This document shows positions 1 through 8,698 of a stretch of 64,000 nt of DNA, in pieces (position 1 is the stretch's first letter; the number at the start of each line of letters is the position of its first letter). Below the pieces are notes generated by a model. The model worked only from the letters and a program-made list of their open reading frames with translations. It was not told where the DNA came from and made no database searches. Source of the stretch: Thermoflexus hugenholtzii (GTDB lineage: Bacteria; Chloroflexota; Anaerolineae; Thermoflexales; Thermoflexaceae); contig NZ_CP076326.1 of assembly GCF_018771565.1 (NCBI RefSeq), positions 1,178,001 through 1,242,000 of the forward strand. The letters run 5' to 3'. The position numbers were made by a program, and so were the translations under genes.

Positions 1-207
1 CTCTTTCATCGCCTCCGCCGCCTCGATCACCACCCCGTTGCGGGTGCGACGCCGGTTCTCCAGGCTCAGATCGAAACGCAGGAACCGCAGGGGAACGCGG
101 ATCACCCCCGGATCCAGGACCCGCAGGGCCTCCTCCAGCAGCTCCTGCCCGGTCTGATCCCCTTCCATCACCACAATCGTCCACGGCGCCTCCGCGCGCA
201 ATCCCAT
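1..207 (-). CDS. Isocitrate/isopropylmalate dehydrogenase family protein, N-terminal fragment
   Basis: Only the first 69 codons lie in the window; the gene runs off the left edge in an open frame. The start is an ATG at 207. The visible protein contains EGDQTGQELLEEALRVLD (from about residue 15) followed by FDLSLENRRRTRN (about residues 44-56), which resembles the N-terminus of beta-decarboxylating isocitrate/isopropylmalate dehydrogenases. These use NAD(P) to oxidise and decarboxylate a malate-type substrate. Substrate choice (isocitrate, isopropylmalate or homoisocitrate) cannot be read from this fragment. It is followed on the same strand's upstream side by the uracil-DNA glycosylase gene, 22 nt away, so the two are probably co-transcribed. 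Confidence 0.7.
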   Translation of the reverse strand, partial: MGLRAEAPWTIVVMEGDQTGQELLEEALRVLDPGVIRVPLRFLRFDLSLENRRRTRNGVVIEAAEAMKE

Positions 208-229
208 GCTGGATCCCCTCCCGGAACGC

Positions 230-832
230 TTAAAACAGGCTGAGCTGTCGGGGTTCCTCCGGGGGCTCTTCCTCCTCCGCTTTCAAGGCCCCGGCCAGGA
301 AGGCCCCCAGCTTGCGGAAATCCTCCTCCACCGTCCGCTTGAGGGCGGGCTGGTGCAACGCCGCCGCCGGATGATACATGGGGAAGATCACCCGACTCCC
401 CACGCGGATGGGCTTGCCGTGCACCTGGGAGATCTTGGCGTTCGGCAGCCAGTGGGCCAGGGAATACCGGCCCAGGGTGACGATGACCTTCGGGTTGATC
501 AGCTCGACCTGACGATCCAGGTAGGGGCTGCACGCCTCGATCTCGTCCATATAGGGATCCCGGTTGCCCGGCGGCCGACACTTGATGATGTTGGTGATGT
601 AAACCTCCTCCCGCTTCAGGCCGATGGAAGCCAGCAGCTCATTGAGGAAGTTCCCCGCGGCCCCCACGAAGGGCCGGCCCTGCCGGTCCTCGTGGAAGCC
701 CGGGGCCTCCCCGACGAACATCACCCGGGCGCTCCGCGGCCCCTCCCCGGGCACCGCCAGGGTGCGTCCGCGGGCCAGGGGGCATTTGGTGCACCCCCGC
801 ACCTCCTGATGCAACGCCTCCAGCTCATCCAT
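230..832 (-). CDS. Family 4 uracil-DNA glycosylase (4Fe-4S)
   Basis: Removes uracil from DNA to start base-excision repair. Of the 200 residues, C14, C17, C85 and C101 match the four Fe-S ligands of family 4 enzymes. Motif 1 is GEAPGFHED (41-49), and the C-terminal YHPAAALHQP matches the substrate-binding HP motif. A longer frame extends upstream to 925, but the ATG at 832 has a GGAGG about nine bases before it, and the extra 31 residues are low complexity, so 832 is preferred. Thermophiles commonly rely on this family. The C-terminal tail is acidic and ends in a QLSLF-like peptide, which resembles a clamp-binding motif (inference). Confidence 0.93.
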   Translation of the reverse strand: MDELEALHQEVRGCTKCPLARGRTLAVPGEGPRSARVMFVGEAPGFHEDRQGRPFVGAAGNFLNELLASIGLKREEVYITNIIKCRPPGNRDPYMDEIEACSPYLDRQVELINPKVIVTLGRYSLAHWLPNAKISQVHGKPIRVGSRVIFPMYHPAAALHQPALKRTVEEDFRKLGAFLAGALKAEEEEPPEEPRQLSLF

Positions 833-990
833 AGAGGGCTGCCTCCGTCCATGAGTGCCTCGGCGACCCACGCCGGGCGCCGGCGCTGTGGAGCCCATTG
901 AAACACGCCGGGCGGGCGTTGACAAGGTGCGCCGGATCTTTCGCGGGGCCTTTCAGATTTTCTGGGCAGGTGATCCCTTTCGGCCACAGG

Positions 991-1026
991 ACATGTAGGG
1001 CAACTGCGAGCAGTTGCCCTACATGT
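991..1026. repeat. Perfect 17-bp inverted repeat (hairpin) in divergent intergenic region
   Basis: The arms ACATGTAGGGCAACTGC (991-1007) and its exact complement (1010-1026) are separated by two bases. It lies between the divergent glycosylase (start 832) and the Thr/Pro-rich gene (start 1116). No T-run follows on either side, so it does not look like a simple terminator. It resembles a dispersed REP/MITE-type palindrome beginning GTAGGGC. The rest of 833-1115 shows no gene. Confidence 0.75.
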
Positions 1027-1051
1027 GGCGCCTCCCTTCACCTCCCATCGA

Positions 1052-1079
1052 TTGCGGGGAATCGCGGCCTGCATACAAT
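1052..1079 (+). promoter_or_regulatory. Possible sigma-70-type promoter
   Basis: TTGCGG (1052-1057) and TACAAT (1074-1079) are 16 bp apart, 36 bp before the start of the Thr/Pro-rich protein gene. The match is partial, and this is a weak prediction from sequence alone. Confidence 0.3.
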
Positions 1080-1115
1080 GGGGGCGAAGCCATCCTTCTT
1101 CCGGAGCGCTCTCGG

Positions 1116-1643
1116 ATGAACTGGCTGGATCAGCTGCCGCCGCGGACCCGCACGCTGTATGTGGTGTTCATCAGCATCATCCTGGCCACCCTGCCCTGCT
1201 ATCTCCTGGGTGGGGTGCTGCTGGCCATGGCCCGGCCGGCGGCTCCCTTTCCGCCCTCCCCCACGCCGTTCCCGACCCTGACGCCGCTGGCCCTCACCCC
1301 GGTGGTGCTGCCCACCTTCACCGTGCCCTTCGGCCCCACCGAGACCCGCCTGCCCACGCCCACCCAGTGGCTTCCGCCCACCTTCACCCCCACGCCGTCC
1401 CGCACGCCCACGCCGACGGCCACCCACACGGCCACGCCCTCCCCCACGCCGAGCCCCACCTCTACCGGAACTGCCACGCCAACTCATACGCCCACGCCAA
1501 CAGCTACCGTCACTGGAACACCTACAGACACTCCTACCCCTACGGTGACGCCTACGAACACACCGGCCGCACCACCGCCTACCGCCACTCCCACGGGGAC
1601 GCCTATTCCCATCATCTCTCCCACCGTGGCCCTAACCCCATAG
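1116..1643 (+). CDS. Membrane-anchored Thr/Pro-rich (TPT-repeat) protein
   Basis: 175 residues. Residues 10-39 form one hydrophobic segment ([20 protein letters not shown]) that would serve as a signal anchor. Almost everything after it is low-complexity TPTP/TPTATP sequence, as in the spacer regions of exported Chloroflexota proteins. No catalytic domain is visible. The ATG at 1116 is chosen because it directly precedes the membrane segment; the frame is open further upstream, but that part is derived from the hairpin region. The next gene starts 14 nt after the stop, suggesting co-transcription. Function unknown; a periplasmic or wall-spanning stalk is a guess. Confidence 0.65.
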   Translation: MNWLDQLPPRTRTLYVVFISIILATLPCYLLGGVLLAMARPAAPFPPSPTPFPTLTPLALTPVVLPTFTVPFGPTETRLPTPTQWLPPTFTPTPSRTPTPTATHTATPSPTPSPTSTGTATPTHTPTPTATVTGTPTDTPTPTVTPTNTPAAPPPTATPTGTPIPIISPTVALTP

Positions 1644-1656
1644 CGTTCAGACGCCC

Positions 1657-2388
1657 ATGCGCATCCTTGTGATCTCCGACATTCACGCGAATCTGGAGGC
1701 GCTGGAGGCGGTGCTGGCCGACGCGGGCTCATGGGACGCCCTCTGGTTCCTGGGGGATCTGGTGGGCTATGGGCCGGACCCCGTGGCGTGCATCGATCGC
1801 CTCCAGGTCCTGGCGGCCGTCGCCCTCGCCGGCAACCACGACTGGGGCGTCCTCGGGCGGATCCCCCTGCATACATTTAACCCGGCGGCCCGCCGGGTGC
1901 TGGAGTGGACCCGGGAGCAGCTCCCCCCGCGCCAGATCGAATACCTGATGGGCCTCCCGCCCCAGACTGAGCGCGAGGGCTTCACCCTGACCCACGGCAG
2001 CCCCCGCGCCCCGATTTGGGAATACATCCTGGATCCTTACACCGCGTGGGAGAACCTCCAGGCGCTCCCCACCCGCATCGGCCTGTTCGGCCACACCCAC
2101 GTGGCCATCGCCTACCACGCGCCGGATCGGGAGAAGCCCCGCCTGCACATCCTGGAGCCCCGCTATGACGAGCCCTTCGACCTCGCCTCCGGCTGGTGGC
2201 TCCTCAACCCGGGCAGCGTCGGCCAGCCCCGGGACGGCGACCCGCGGGCCGCCTACGCCATCCTGGACCTGGAGGCGATGACCTGGACGTTCCGGCGGGT
2301 CCCTTACCCGATCGCCGAAACCCAGGCCAAGATGCGCCGCCTGGGGTTCCCTTCCTTCCTGATCGAGCGCCTGGCCTATGGCGAATAG
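1657..2388 (+). CDS. Metallophosphoesterase (YfcE/calcineurin-like superfamily)
   Basis: A 243-residue single-domain two-metal phosphoesterase. It starts MRILVISDIHANLEALEAVL, giving the D-x-H motif at residues 8-10. Next come GDLVGYGPDP, GNHD (about 62-65), THGSPR, and GHTHV near residue 145. These are the five metal-binding blocks of the calcineurin-like fold in the usual order. The substrate is unknown; family members act on cyclic nucleotides, nucleotides or proteins. The stop overlaps the Shine-Dalgarno of the following gene, so the two are translationally linked. Confidence 0.9.
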   Translation: MRILVISDIHANLEALEAVLADAGSWDALWFLGDLVGYGPDPVACIDRLQVLAAVALAGNHDWGVLGRIPLHTFNPAARRVLEWTREQLPPRQIEYLMGLPPQTEREGFTLTHGSPRAPIWEYILDPYTAWENLQALPTRIGLFGHTHVAIAYHAPDREKPRLHILEPRYDEPFDLASGWWLLNPGSVGQPRDGDPRAAYAILDLEAMTWTFRRVPYPIAETQAKMRRLGFPSFLIERLAYGE

Positions 2389-2398
2389 GAGGTCCCGG

Positions 2399-3418
2399 AT
2401 GCCGGCCGTTCCCGTCCTCGCCCCACGCGTCCTCCTGATGGTGTTCGATCCGCCCGGCCCCGGCGGCCTCCCCCTCTCCCGGGCCATGGGCTGGAACCGG
2501 GTGGAGGATCTGGTGGAAGGTTACATCGCGGACCTGCAGGAGTGCAGCCGGGGAACGGTCCGCTATCAGGTGGCGGCGCGTGTGGATCTCCCGATCTTCC
2601 CGCCCAAGATCGACGGCTTCCGCTACACTCTGGAGACTTACCGGGCGGTCCTGGAGGGCCGGCAGCCGCCCCACGAGCCGGACACCGCCGATTACTTGGC
2701 GATCCTCGCCGCCGGCGATGGGATCGGCCGTGTGGCCCGCGGGGAGATCGACGAGATCTGGCTGTTCGGCGGCCCCTACTTCGGGTTTTACGAGTCCCGC
2801 ATGGCCGGGCCGGGAGCCTTCTGGTGCAACGCCCCGCCGCTCCCGGGGGCCGAGGCCGCCGGGCGGCGGTTCGTGATCATGGGCTTCTCCTACGAACGCG
2901 GAGTCGGCGAGATGCTGGAGAACTTCGGGCATCGGGCCGAGGCGATCATGGAGCGGGTGTTCGCCGGGATCCCCGAGGAGCGGAACCTGTGGCGGCGCTT
3001 CACCCGCTACGATCGCATCGCGCCCGGGCAGGCCGAGGTCGGCACCGTCCACTTCGCCCCGAACAGCGAGCGGGATTACGACTGGGGGAACCCCCGCCCG
3101 GTCTGGAGCTACTGCGACGACTGGCTTCACTTCCCGGACCTGCGGGGCCGGGGGCGATGGGTGGATTGCGCCGAGTGGGGCGGTGGGGACATCCGGGCGC
3201 ATCACCGGTGGTGGCTCCGGCACCTCCCCTGCGCGCCCGGAGAGACCGACGGCATCTCCCATCACGGGTGGCGCTACATCGTGGACCCGAACGCCGTCCT
3301 ATCGGGACAGGCGCCGGGTTCGCCCGGGCCGGGGATCCGCGGTAAGATCTTTTACGGAAGGCGACGGGGGACCCTATGTGCGGACGTTACACGATCTTCA
3401 CGGAGCCGCAGCGGCTGA
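2399..3418 (+). CDS. Conserved-looking hypothetical protein, 339 aa
   Basis: I do not recognise a named domain. The ATG at 2399 is chosen because AGGAGG lies at 2387-2392, six bases before it; the ATG at 2378 inside the preceding gene has none. The protein is soluble and rich in aromatic residues, with segments such as GWNRVEDLVEGYIADLQE, WLFGGPYFGFYESRM and GRRFVIMGFSYERGVGEMLE (internally 14-20 residues each). It contains several conserved-looking His, Trp and Cys residues (SYCDDWLHF, DIRAHHRWW). The last 15 codons overlap the SRAP gene by 43 nt. Placed after a phosphoesterase and before SRAP, it could be part of a nucleic-acid maintenance operon, but nothing in the sequence demonstrates that. 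Confidence 0.7.
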   Translation: MPAVPVLAPRVLLMVFDPPGPGGLPLSRAMGWNRVEDLVEGYIADLQECSRGTVRYQVAARVDLPIFPPKIDGFRYTLETYRAVLEGRQPPHEPDTADYLAILAAGDGIGRVARGEIDEIWLFGGPYFGFYESRMAGPGAFWCNAPPLPGAEAAGRRFVIMGFSYERGVGEMLENFGHRAEAIMERVFAGIPEERNLWRRFTRYDRIAPGQAEVGTVHFAPNSERDYDWGNPRPVWSYCDDWLHFPDLRGRGRWVDCAEWGGGDIRAHHRWWLRHLPCAPGETDGISHHGWRYIVDPNAVLSGQAPGSPGPGIRGKIFYGRRRGTLCADVTRSSRSRSG

Positions 3419-4044
3419 TGGAGCGGTTCCGGGCGGAGTGGCCGGAGGGGCCGTGGCAGCCCCGCTACAACGCCGCCCCCACCCAGTCCCTGCCCGTGCT
3501 CCTCAACGACGGGACCCGGCGGATCCGCCTGCTGCGCTGGGGGTTGATCCCCCACTGGGCGGAGGACCCGGCCATCGGGAACCGGCTGATCAACGCCCGG
3601 GCGGAGACCCTGACCCAGCGCCCCAGCTTCCGGGAGGCCTTCTACCGGCGGCGATGCCTGGTGCTGGCCGACGGCTTCTACGAATGGCAACGCGCCCCCC
3701 ACGGGCGCATCCCCTACTGGATCGGCTTGAAAGACCGGGAGCCCTTCGCCTTCGCCGGGCTGTGGGACCGCTGGGAAGGGCCGGACGGACAGGTCATCGA
3801 GAGCTTCACCATCATCACCACGGCCGCCAACGAGCGGGTCGCCCCGATCCACGACCGCATGCCCGTCATCCTCCTCCCGGAGCACGAGGAGATCTGGCTG
3901 GACGAATCCGCCGGGCCCGCCGCCTGGCGGGCGGCCCTGCGCCCCTACCCCGCCGACCGGATGATCGCCTACCCCGTCTCCCCCCGGGTCAACACCCCCC
4001 ACGCCGACGACCCCACCCTCATCCAGCCCTATCCGCTTCCTTGA
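3376..4044 (+). CDS. SRAP domain protein (HMCES/YedK-type abasic-site protection)
   Basis: 222 residues beginning MCGRYT. Cys2, exposed after Met removal, is the residue that forms the thiazolidine crosslink to abasic sites in single-stranded DNA in this family. Other family signatures follow: PRYNAAPTQSLPV (about 35-47), LLRWGLIPHWA, NARAET (about 74-79, with the catalytic Glu), RCLVLADGFYEWQ and HDRMPVIL (with the His). Length is normal for bacterial YedK. With the family 4 uracil glycosylase nearby, it suits handling of uracil-derived abasic sites, although the two genes are not in one operon. Confidence 0.95.
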   Translation: MCGRYTIFTEPQRLMERFRAEWPEGPWQPRYNAAPTQSLPVLLNDGTRRIRLLRWGLIPHWAEDPAIGNRLINARAETLTQRPSFREAFYRRRCLVLADGFYEWQRAPHGRIPYWIGLKDREPFAFAGLWDRWEGPDGQVIESFTIITTAANERVAPIHDRMPVILLPEHEEIWLDESAGPAAWRAALRPYPADRMIAYPVSPRVNTPHADDPTLIQPYPLP

Positions 4045-4052
4045 ACACCATG

Positions 4053-4069
4053 TCGTGACTTGTATCACA
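4053..4069. promoter_or_regulatory. CRP/FNR-type palindrome upstream of the cox cluster
   Basis: GTGA (4055-4058), six bases, then TCAC (4065-4068) matches the half-site architecture of CRP/FNR-family operators (TGTGA-N6-TCACA). It sits about 65 bp upstream of the -35 element of the cox promoter. CRP-family proteins, including the CO sensor CooA, use sites of this form. Which regulator binds here is unknown. Confidence 0.45.
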
Positions 4070-4125
4070 ATCAGGGGATTTCATTCACAAAGTGTGGAAA
4101 GAGAACGCGCGGTTGGGGCAGATGC

Positions 4126-4155
4126 TTGACAAACGCTCGGCCTGATCAGTATAAT
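4126..4155 (+). promoter_or_regulatory. Sigma-70-type promoter of the cox operon
   Basis: TTGACA (4126-4131) and TATAAT (4150-4155) are both perfect consensus hexamers with an 18-bp spacer, in a short AT-richer stretch of a GC-rich genome. The start of coxG lies 48 bp downstream of the -10. Confidence 0.8.
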
Positions 4156-4203
4156 CAGAAGCGCCATTGCCTCTTCGACGGCAACCCCTGATGAGGGATT
4201 CCG

Positions 4204-4644
4204 ATGCGGCTTCAGGGATCCTATCGGTTCCCGACGGCGATCGATCGGGTGTGGGGAGCCCTGATGAACCCTCAGGTCATCGCCCGTCTGCTGCCGGGCG
4301 TGGAGCGGCTGGAGCCGGTGGGAGACAACGTCTATGAGGCAGAGATGCGCCTCGGGATCGGACCCATCAGCGGCCGCTATAAAGCCCGCATCACCCTCTC
4401 CGAGATCGATCCTCCGAATCATTATCGCATCCGCATCCAGGCCCAGGGTCCCCAGGGCACGGTGGATGCGAACGGGACCATCGACCTCACCGCCGATGAA
4501 GCGGGCACCGTCATGCACTATGAGGGCGAGGCCACGGTGACTGGGCTGCTGATGAGCCTGGGCGCCCGGCTCCTGGAGCCCACGGCTCAGATGCTGGTGA
4601 ACCAGGGGCTGAAGAACCTGGAAGCCCTGCTGACCGCTTCCTAA
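4204..4644 (+). CDS. coxG: CoxG-like SRPBCC protein (carbon monoxide dehydrogenase subunit G family)
   Basis: 146 residues with the START/SRPBCC pattern of CoxG proteins: [20 protein letters not shown] at the start, LLPGVERLE (about 30-38), then alternating strands ending in a long C-terminal helix that contains [15 protein letters not shown]. In characterised systems CoxG recruits the maturing CO dehydrogenase to the membrane or helps its assembly. The usual C-terminal hydrophobic anchor of longer CoxG proteins is absent here. It is the first gene after the promoter at 4126-4155 and precedes coxS, so it likely leads the operon. Confidence 0.88.
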   Translation: MRLQGSYRFPTAIDRVWGALMNPQVIARLLPGVERLEPVGDNVYEAEMRLGIGPISGRYKARITLSEIDPPNHYRIRIQAQGPQGTVDANGTIDLTADEAGTVMHYEGEATVTGLLMSLGARLLEPTAQMLVNQGLKNLEALLTAS

Positions 4645-4745
4645 TCCGCCGCTTCGAGAGGGATCCGGCAACCGTGCCGATGGGCTCCGGCCCATCGGGA
4701 TGTGGGGAAAGGCAGGAACCTTCATCCTGCGGACAGGAGGGGCCC

Positions 4746-5222
4746 ATGAAAGTTCCGGTGACGGTCACGGTGAACGGTCAGGTTTACCAGCGGGAGGTGG
4801 AGCCCCGGATGCTCCTGGTCCATTTCCTCCGGGACGTCCTGGGGCTGACCGGGACCCACGTGGGGTGCGACACCAGCCAGTGCGGCGCCTGTGTGGTCCT
4901 GATGGACGGCAAGGCGGTGAAGTCGTGCACGGTCTTCGCCGTCCAGGCCGATGGGTCCCAGATCACCACCATCGAGGGCCTAGCGCGGGATGACCAGCTC
5001 CATCCGCTCCAGGAGGGCTTCTGGGAGATGCACGGCCTCCAGTGCGGCTTCTGCACCCCCGGCATGATCCTCTCCGCCTACGATCTGCTCCAGCGCAACC
5101 CCAACCCCACCGATGAGGAGATCCGCCACGCCCTGGAGGGCAACTACTGCCGTTGCACCGGCTATCACAACATCGTCCGGGCCGTGCGCTACGCCGCGGA
5201 GAAGCTCCGCGTGCAGGCCTGA
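4746..5222 (+). CDS. coxS: Aerobic CO dehydrogenase-type 2Fe-2S small subunit
   Basis: 158 residues. The N-terminal plant-ferredoxin-like domain binds one cluster through C41, C46, C49 and C61. The C-terminal helical domain binds the second through C100, C103, C135 and C137 (QCGFCTPGM and NYCRCTG). This subunit passes electrons from the molybdenum centre to the FAD subunit. The start at 4746 has an AGGAGGGG just upstream. Frame and length are typical. It lies between coxG and coxL and forms the hydroxylase with the next two genes. Confidence 0.95.
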   Translation: MKVPVTVTVNGQVYQREVEPRMLLVHFLRDVLGLTGTHVGCDTSQCGACVVLMDGKAVKSCTVFAVQADGSQITTIEGLARDDQLHPLQEGFWEMHGLQCGFCTPGMILSAYDLLQRNPNPTDEEIRHALEGNYCRCTGYHNIVRAVRYAAEKLRVQA

Positions 5223-5266
5223 GTCCGGTCTTCCTCCCATCCCGGAGATCGCGAAGGAGGGCGGCG

Positions 5267-7621
5267 ATGGCGACGCGCTATTTCGGTGTGGCGATGAAAC
5301 GACGGGAGGATCCGCGCTTCATCACCGGGCGCGGCACCTACGTGGACGATCTCACCCTGCCCGGCCTGGTCTATGCGGCGATGGTGCGCAGCCCCCACGC
5401 CCACGCCCGGATCCAGGCCATCCACAAGGAGAAAGCCCTAAAGCATCCCGGGGTGATCGCCGTGTTCACCGGCAAGGACATGGTGGACAGCGGGGTGAAG
5501 TCCCTCCCCTGCGGCTGGCTGCTCCCCGGGATGAAGCTGCCGCCCCACTACCCCATGGCCGTGGACAAAGTCCGCCACGTGGGGGAGATCGTGGCGGTGG
5601 TGATCGCCGAGGACCGCTATACGGCGGAGGATGCGGCGCGGCTGGTGGAGGTGGAGTATGAGGTCCTGCCGGCCGTGGCCGACGGCGCCAAGGCCCTCCA
5701 GCCCGGCGCCCCCGCCGTCCACGACGAGGCCCCCGACAACGTTTGCTTCCGCTGGTCCATCGGCGACAAAGAGAAGACCGAAGAGGCCTTCCGCCGGGCC
5801 CATAAGACCGTGAAGCTGGAGCTGGTGAACCAGCGCCTGATCCCCAACGCCATCGAGCCCCGGGCGGCCATGGCCCAGTATAACCCGGCCACCGACGAAT
5901 ACACCCTCTGGGTCACCAGCCAGAACCCCCACGTCCACCGCCTGCTCATGGCCGCCTTCGTCCTGGGCATCCCCGAGCACAAGCTCCGGGTGATCTCCCC
6001 CGACGTCGGCGGCGGCTTCGGCAGCAAGATCTTCCTCTACCCGGAGGAGACCATCGTCACCTGGGCGGCCAGGCAGGTGGGCCGGCCGGTGAAGTGGACG
6101 GCGCGGCGGATGGAGAGCTTCGTCAGCGACGCCCACGGCCGCGATCACATCACCGAAGCCGAGCTGGCGGTCGATGAGAAGGGGAAGGTCCTGGGGATGC
6201 GGGTGAAGACCATCGCCAACCTGGGGGCGTATCTCTCCACCTTCGCTCCGGCCATCCCCACCTACCTCTACGGCACCCTGCTCTCCGGCCAGTATGAGAT
6301 CCCCACGATTTACTGCGAGGTGACGGGGGTCTTCACCCACACCACCCCGGTGGACGCCTACCGGGGGGCCGGGCGGCCCGAGGCCACCTATGTGGTGGAG
6401 CGGCTGATGGACATCGCCGCCCGGGAGCTGGGGGAGGATCCCGCCGAGTTCCGGCGCAAGAACTTCATCCCGCCGGACAAGTTCCCTTATCAGACCCCGG
6501 TGGCCCTCCAGTATGACAGCGGCAATTACGAAGGCGCCTTGAACAAAGCCCTGGAGATCATCCATTACAAAGAGCTGCGCCGGCAACAGGAGGAGCTCCG
6601 CAAGCAGGGCCGTTACATCGGCATCGGCCTCTCCTGTTACATCGAAGCCTGCGGCATCGCGCCCTCCCAGGTGGTGGGCTCCCTGGGCGCCCAGGCCGGC
6701 CTCTGGGAGAGCGCCCTGGTCCGGGTGCACCCCACGGGCAAAGTAACCGTCTACACCGGCTCCCACACCCACGGCCAGGGCCACGAGACCGCCTTCGCCC
6801 AAATCGTGGCCGACGAGCTGGGCATCCCCATCGAGGACGTGGAGATCGTCCACGGGGACACGGGGAGCGTCCCCTTCGGGATGGGCACCTACGGCAGCCG
6901 CAGCGCCCCGGTGGGCGGCAGCGCCATCGTCCTGAGCCTCCAGAAGATCAAGGAGAAGGCCCGCAAGATCGCCGCCCATCTGCTGGAGGCCGCCGAGGAG
7001 GACGTGGTCTTCGAGGACGGCAAGTTCTACGTGAAGGGCGTGCCCGACCGCTTCAAGACCTTCCAGGAGGTCGCCCTCCAGGCCTATCTCGCCCACAACT
7101 ACCCGCCGGGCCTGGAGCCGGGGCTGGAGGCCTCCTCGTTCTATGATCCCAAGAACTTCACCTTCCCCTTCGGCACCCACATCTGCGTGGTGGAGGTGGA
7201 TCCGGAGACCGGGAAGGTGAAGATCCTGCGCTACGTGGCGGTGGACGACGCCGGACGCATCATCAACCCGCTGATCGCCGAAGGACAGGTCCACGGGGGC
7301 ATCGCCCAGGGCGTCGGCCAGGCCCTGCTGGAGGGCGCCGTCTACGATGAGAACGCCCAGCTGCTCTCCGCCTCTATGCTGGACTACGCCCTCCCGCGGG
7401 CCGACGATCTGCCGTCCTTCGAGATCGACCACACCGTGACCCCGTGCCCGCACAACCCGCTGGGGGTGAAGGGCATCGGGGAGACCGGGACCATCGCCGC
7501 CACGGCCGCCGTGGTCAACGCGGTGATGGATGCCCTGGCGCCCTTCGGGATCCGCCACATCGACATGCCGCTCACGCCGGAGAAGATCTGGCGGGCCATC
7601 CGGGAGGCCCGCGCCGCATAG
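5267..7621 (+). CDS. coxL: Molybdenum hydroxylase large subunit, form II CoxL type
   Basis: 784 residues, full length for the family. It holds the Mo-cytosine-dinucleotide site. The active-site loop reads AYRGAGR (residues 364-370), which defines form II; bona fide CO dehydrogenases (form I) carry AYxCSFR with the Cys that ligates Cu. The catalytic glutamate is in GIGETGT (E739). GGGFGSK and QGHETAF match molybdopterin-binding motifs. The start at 5267 has GGAGGG 8 bases upstream. Form II enzymes may oxidise CO or other small carbonyl/aldehyde/heterocyclic substrates, so the reaction here is not settled by sequence. The flanking coxD/E/F-type genes suit a CODH-like enzyme. Confidence 0.93.
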   Translation: MATRYFGVAMKRREDPRFITGRGTYVDDLTLPGLVYAAMVRSPHAHARIQAIHKEKALKHPGVIAVFTGKDMVDSGVKSLPCGWLLPGMKLPPHYPMAVDKVRHVGEIVAVVIAEDRYTAEDAARLVEVEYEVLPAVADGAKALQPGAPAVHDEAPDNVCFRWSIGDKEKTEEAFRRAHKTVKLELVNQRLIPNAIEPRAAMAQYNPATDEYTLWVTSQNPHVHRLLMAAFVLGIPEHKLRVISPDVGGGFGSKIFLYPEETIVTWAARQVGRPVKWTARRMESFVSDAHGRDHITEAELAVDEKGKVLGMRVKTIANLGAYLSTFAPAIPTYLYGTLLSGQYEIPTIYCEVTGVFTHTTPVDAYRGAGRPEATYVVERLMDIAARELGEDPAEFRRKNFIPPDKFPYQTPVALQYDSGNYEGALNKALEIIHYKELRRQQEELRKQGRYIGIGLSCYIEACGIAPSQVVGSLGAQAGLWESALVRVHPTGKVTVYTGSHTHGQGHETAFAQIVADELGIPIEDVEIVHGDTGSVPFGMGTYGSRSAPVGGSAIVLSLQKIKEKARKIAAHLLEAAEEDVVFEDGKFYVKGVPDRFKTFQEVALQAYLAHNYPPGLEPGLEASSFYDPKNFTFPFGTHICVVEVDPETGKVKILRYVAVDDAGRIINPLIAEGQVHGGIAQGVGQALLEGAVYDENAQLLSASMLDYALPRADDLPSFEIDHTVTPCPHNPLGVKGIGETGTIAATAAVVNAVMDALAPFGIRHIDMPLTPEKIWRAIREARAA

Positions 7622-7692
7622 GCGAAAGGGGGGAGGGGCTTCCACGCCCTTCCCCCTCCCATCCACGGATCCGAACCGGAGAGGAGGGGGCG

Positions 7693-8556
7693 ATGTATCC
7701 GGCATCCTTTGAATACTACCGGGCGAGCACCCTGCAGGAGGCCCTGAACCTCCTGAAGCAGCATCCGGAGGCGAAGCTCCTGGCGGGCGGGCACTCTCTG
7801 ATCCCCCTGATGAAGCTGCGCCTGGCCAGCCCGCCGGCGCTGGTGGACATCCGCCGGGTGGCGGAGCTGAAGGGGATCCGCCGGACCGATGGGACGGTGG
7901 TCGTCGGGGCGTTGACCACCCACCGGGAGGTGGAGTTCTCCGAGGAGCTGAAGCAGTGGTGCCCGTTGCTGCCGGAGGTGGCCGCCCACATCGGGGATCC
8001 GCCGGTGCGCAACATGGGCACCATCGGCGGGAGCCTGGCCCACGCCGACCCGGCCGCGGATTACCCGGCGGCCATGCTGGCCCTGGGGGCGACGATCAAA
8101 GCCGTGGGCCCGAACGGGGAGCGGGCCATCGCCGCCGATGACTTCTTCGTGGGGATGCTCACCACCGCCCTCGGGCCCGGCGAGATCCTCACCGAGGTCC
8201 ACGTCCCCGTCCTGGGCAAGGGAACCGGCTGGGCCTATGAGAAGTTCCCGCACCCCGCTTCCCGCTACGCCGTGGTGGGGGTGGCCGTTGTGGTTCGGGT
8301 GGAGAACGGGATCTGCCGCGAGGCCCGGATTGGCGTCACCGGCGCCGCCCCTAAGGCCTTCCGGGCCACGAACGTGGAGCAGGCCCTGGCCGGCAAACGG
8401 CTGGACGAGGGGACGGTGCGGGCGGCCACGGAGAACATGGTCAGCCCGGAGGGCTTGCTGAGCGATCCCTTCGCCTCGGCCGCCTACCGCGCCCACCTCT
8501 GCGCCGTGCTGACCCGCCGCGCCCTGCTCCGGGCGGCGGAACGGGCGGCCGGATGA
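7693..8556 (+). CDS. coxM: FAD-binding medium subunit of the cox hydroxylase
   Basis: 287 residues. FAD-binding motifs AGGHS (31-35) and TIGGSLAHAD (110-119) are in their expected places, followed by the C-terminal CO_deh_flav_C domain. It transfers electrons from the CoxS clusters to the respiratory chain. The ATG at 7693 follows a GAGGAGGGG. The order here is coxG-S-L-M rather than the M-S-L order of Oligotropha. A strong hairpin terminator follows. Confidence 0.95.
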   Translation: MYPASFEYYRASTLQEALNLLKQHPEAKLLAGGHSLIPLMKLRLASPPALVDIRRVAELKGIRRTDGTVVVGALTTHREVEFSEELKQWCPLLPEVAAHIGDPPVRNMGTIGGSLAHADPAADYPAAMLALGATIKAVGPNGERAIAADDFFVGMLTTALGPGEILTEVHVPVLGKGTGWAYEKFPHPASRYAVVGVAVVVRVENGICREARIGVTGAAPKAFRATNVEQALAGKRLDEGTVRAATENMVSPEGLLSDPFASAAYRAHLCAVLTRRALLRAAERAAG

Positions 8557-8581
8557 CCATCAAAAGGAGAAGGAGGGCTTC

Positions 8582-8617
8582 GGGGCGGGCCCTTTGGAGG
8601 CCCGCCCCGTGCTTTTT
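8582..8617 (+). terminator. Rho-independent terminator after coxM
   Basis: A perfect 10-bp GC stem (GGGGCGGGCC at 8582-8591 with 8599-8608), a seven-base loop, then GTGC and five T residues (8613-8617). It separates the structural coxGSLM genes from the maturation genes, which could allow different expression levels. Confidence 0.88.
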
Positions 8618-8698
8618 CCCACACAGAATTCCAAGCAAGCGTGTTAGAATAATCCGTGATCCGCGTTCCCAGAGAACCCGTTCCGGAGGCAGAGACCG

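Noticed and set aside
1360-1640. Repeats resembling a CRISPR or tandem DNA repeat
   Set aside because: The short repeats encode in-frame Thr-Pro units of an exported protein; unit length and spacing are irregular and there are no spacers or cas genes.
4156-4203. Molybdenum-cofactor (Moco) riboswitch before coxG
   Set aside because: The leader is under 50 nt after the predicted -10 and has no extended paired structure of the kind required.
5438-7705. Long minus-strand open frame of 755 codons
   Set aside because: It lies wholly antisense to coxL, has low-complexity Gly/His/Val-rich composition and no motifs; it is a high-GC shadow frame.
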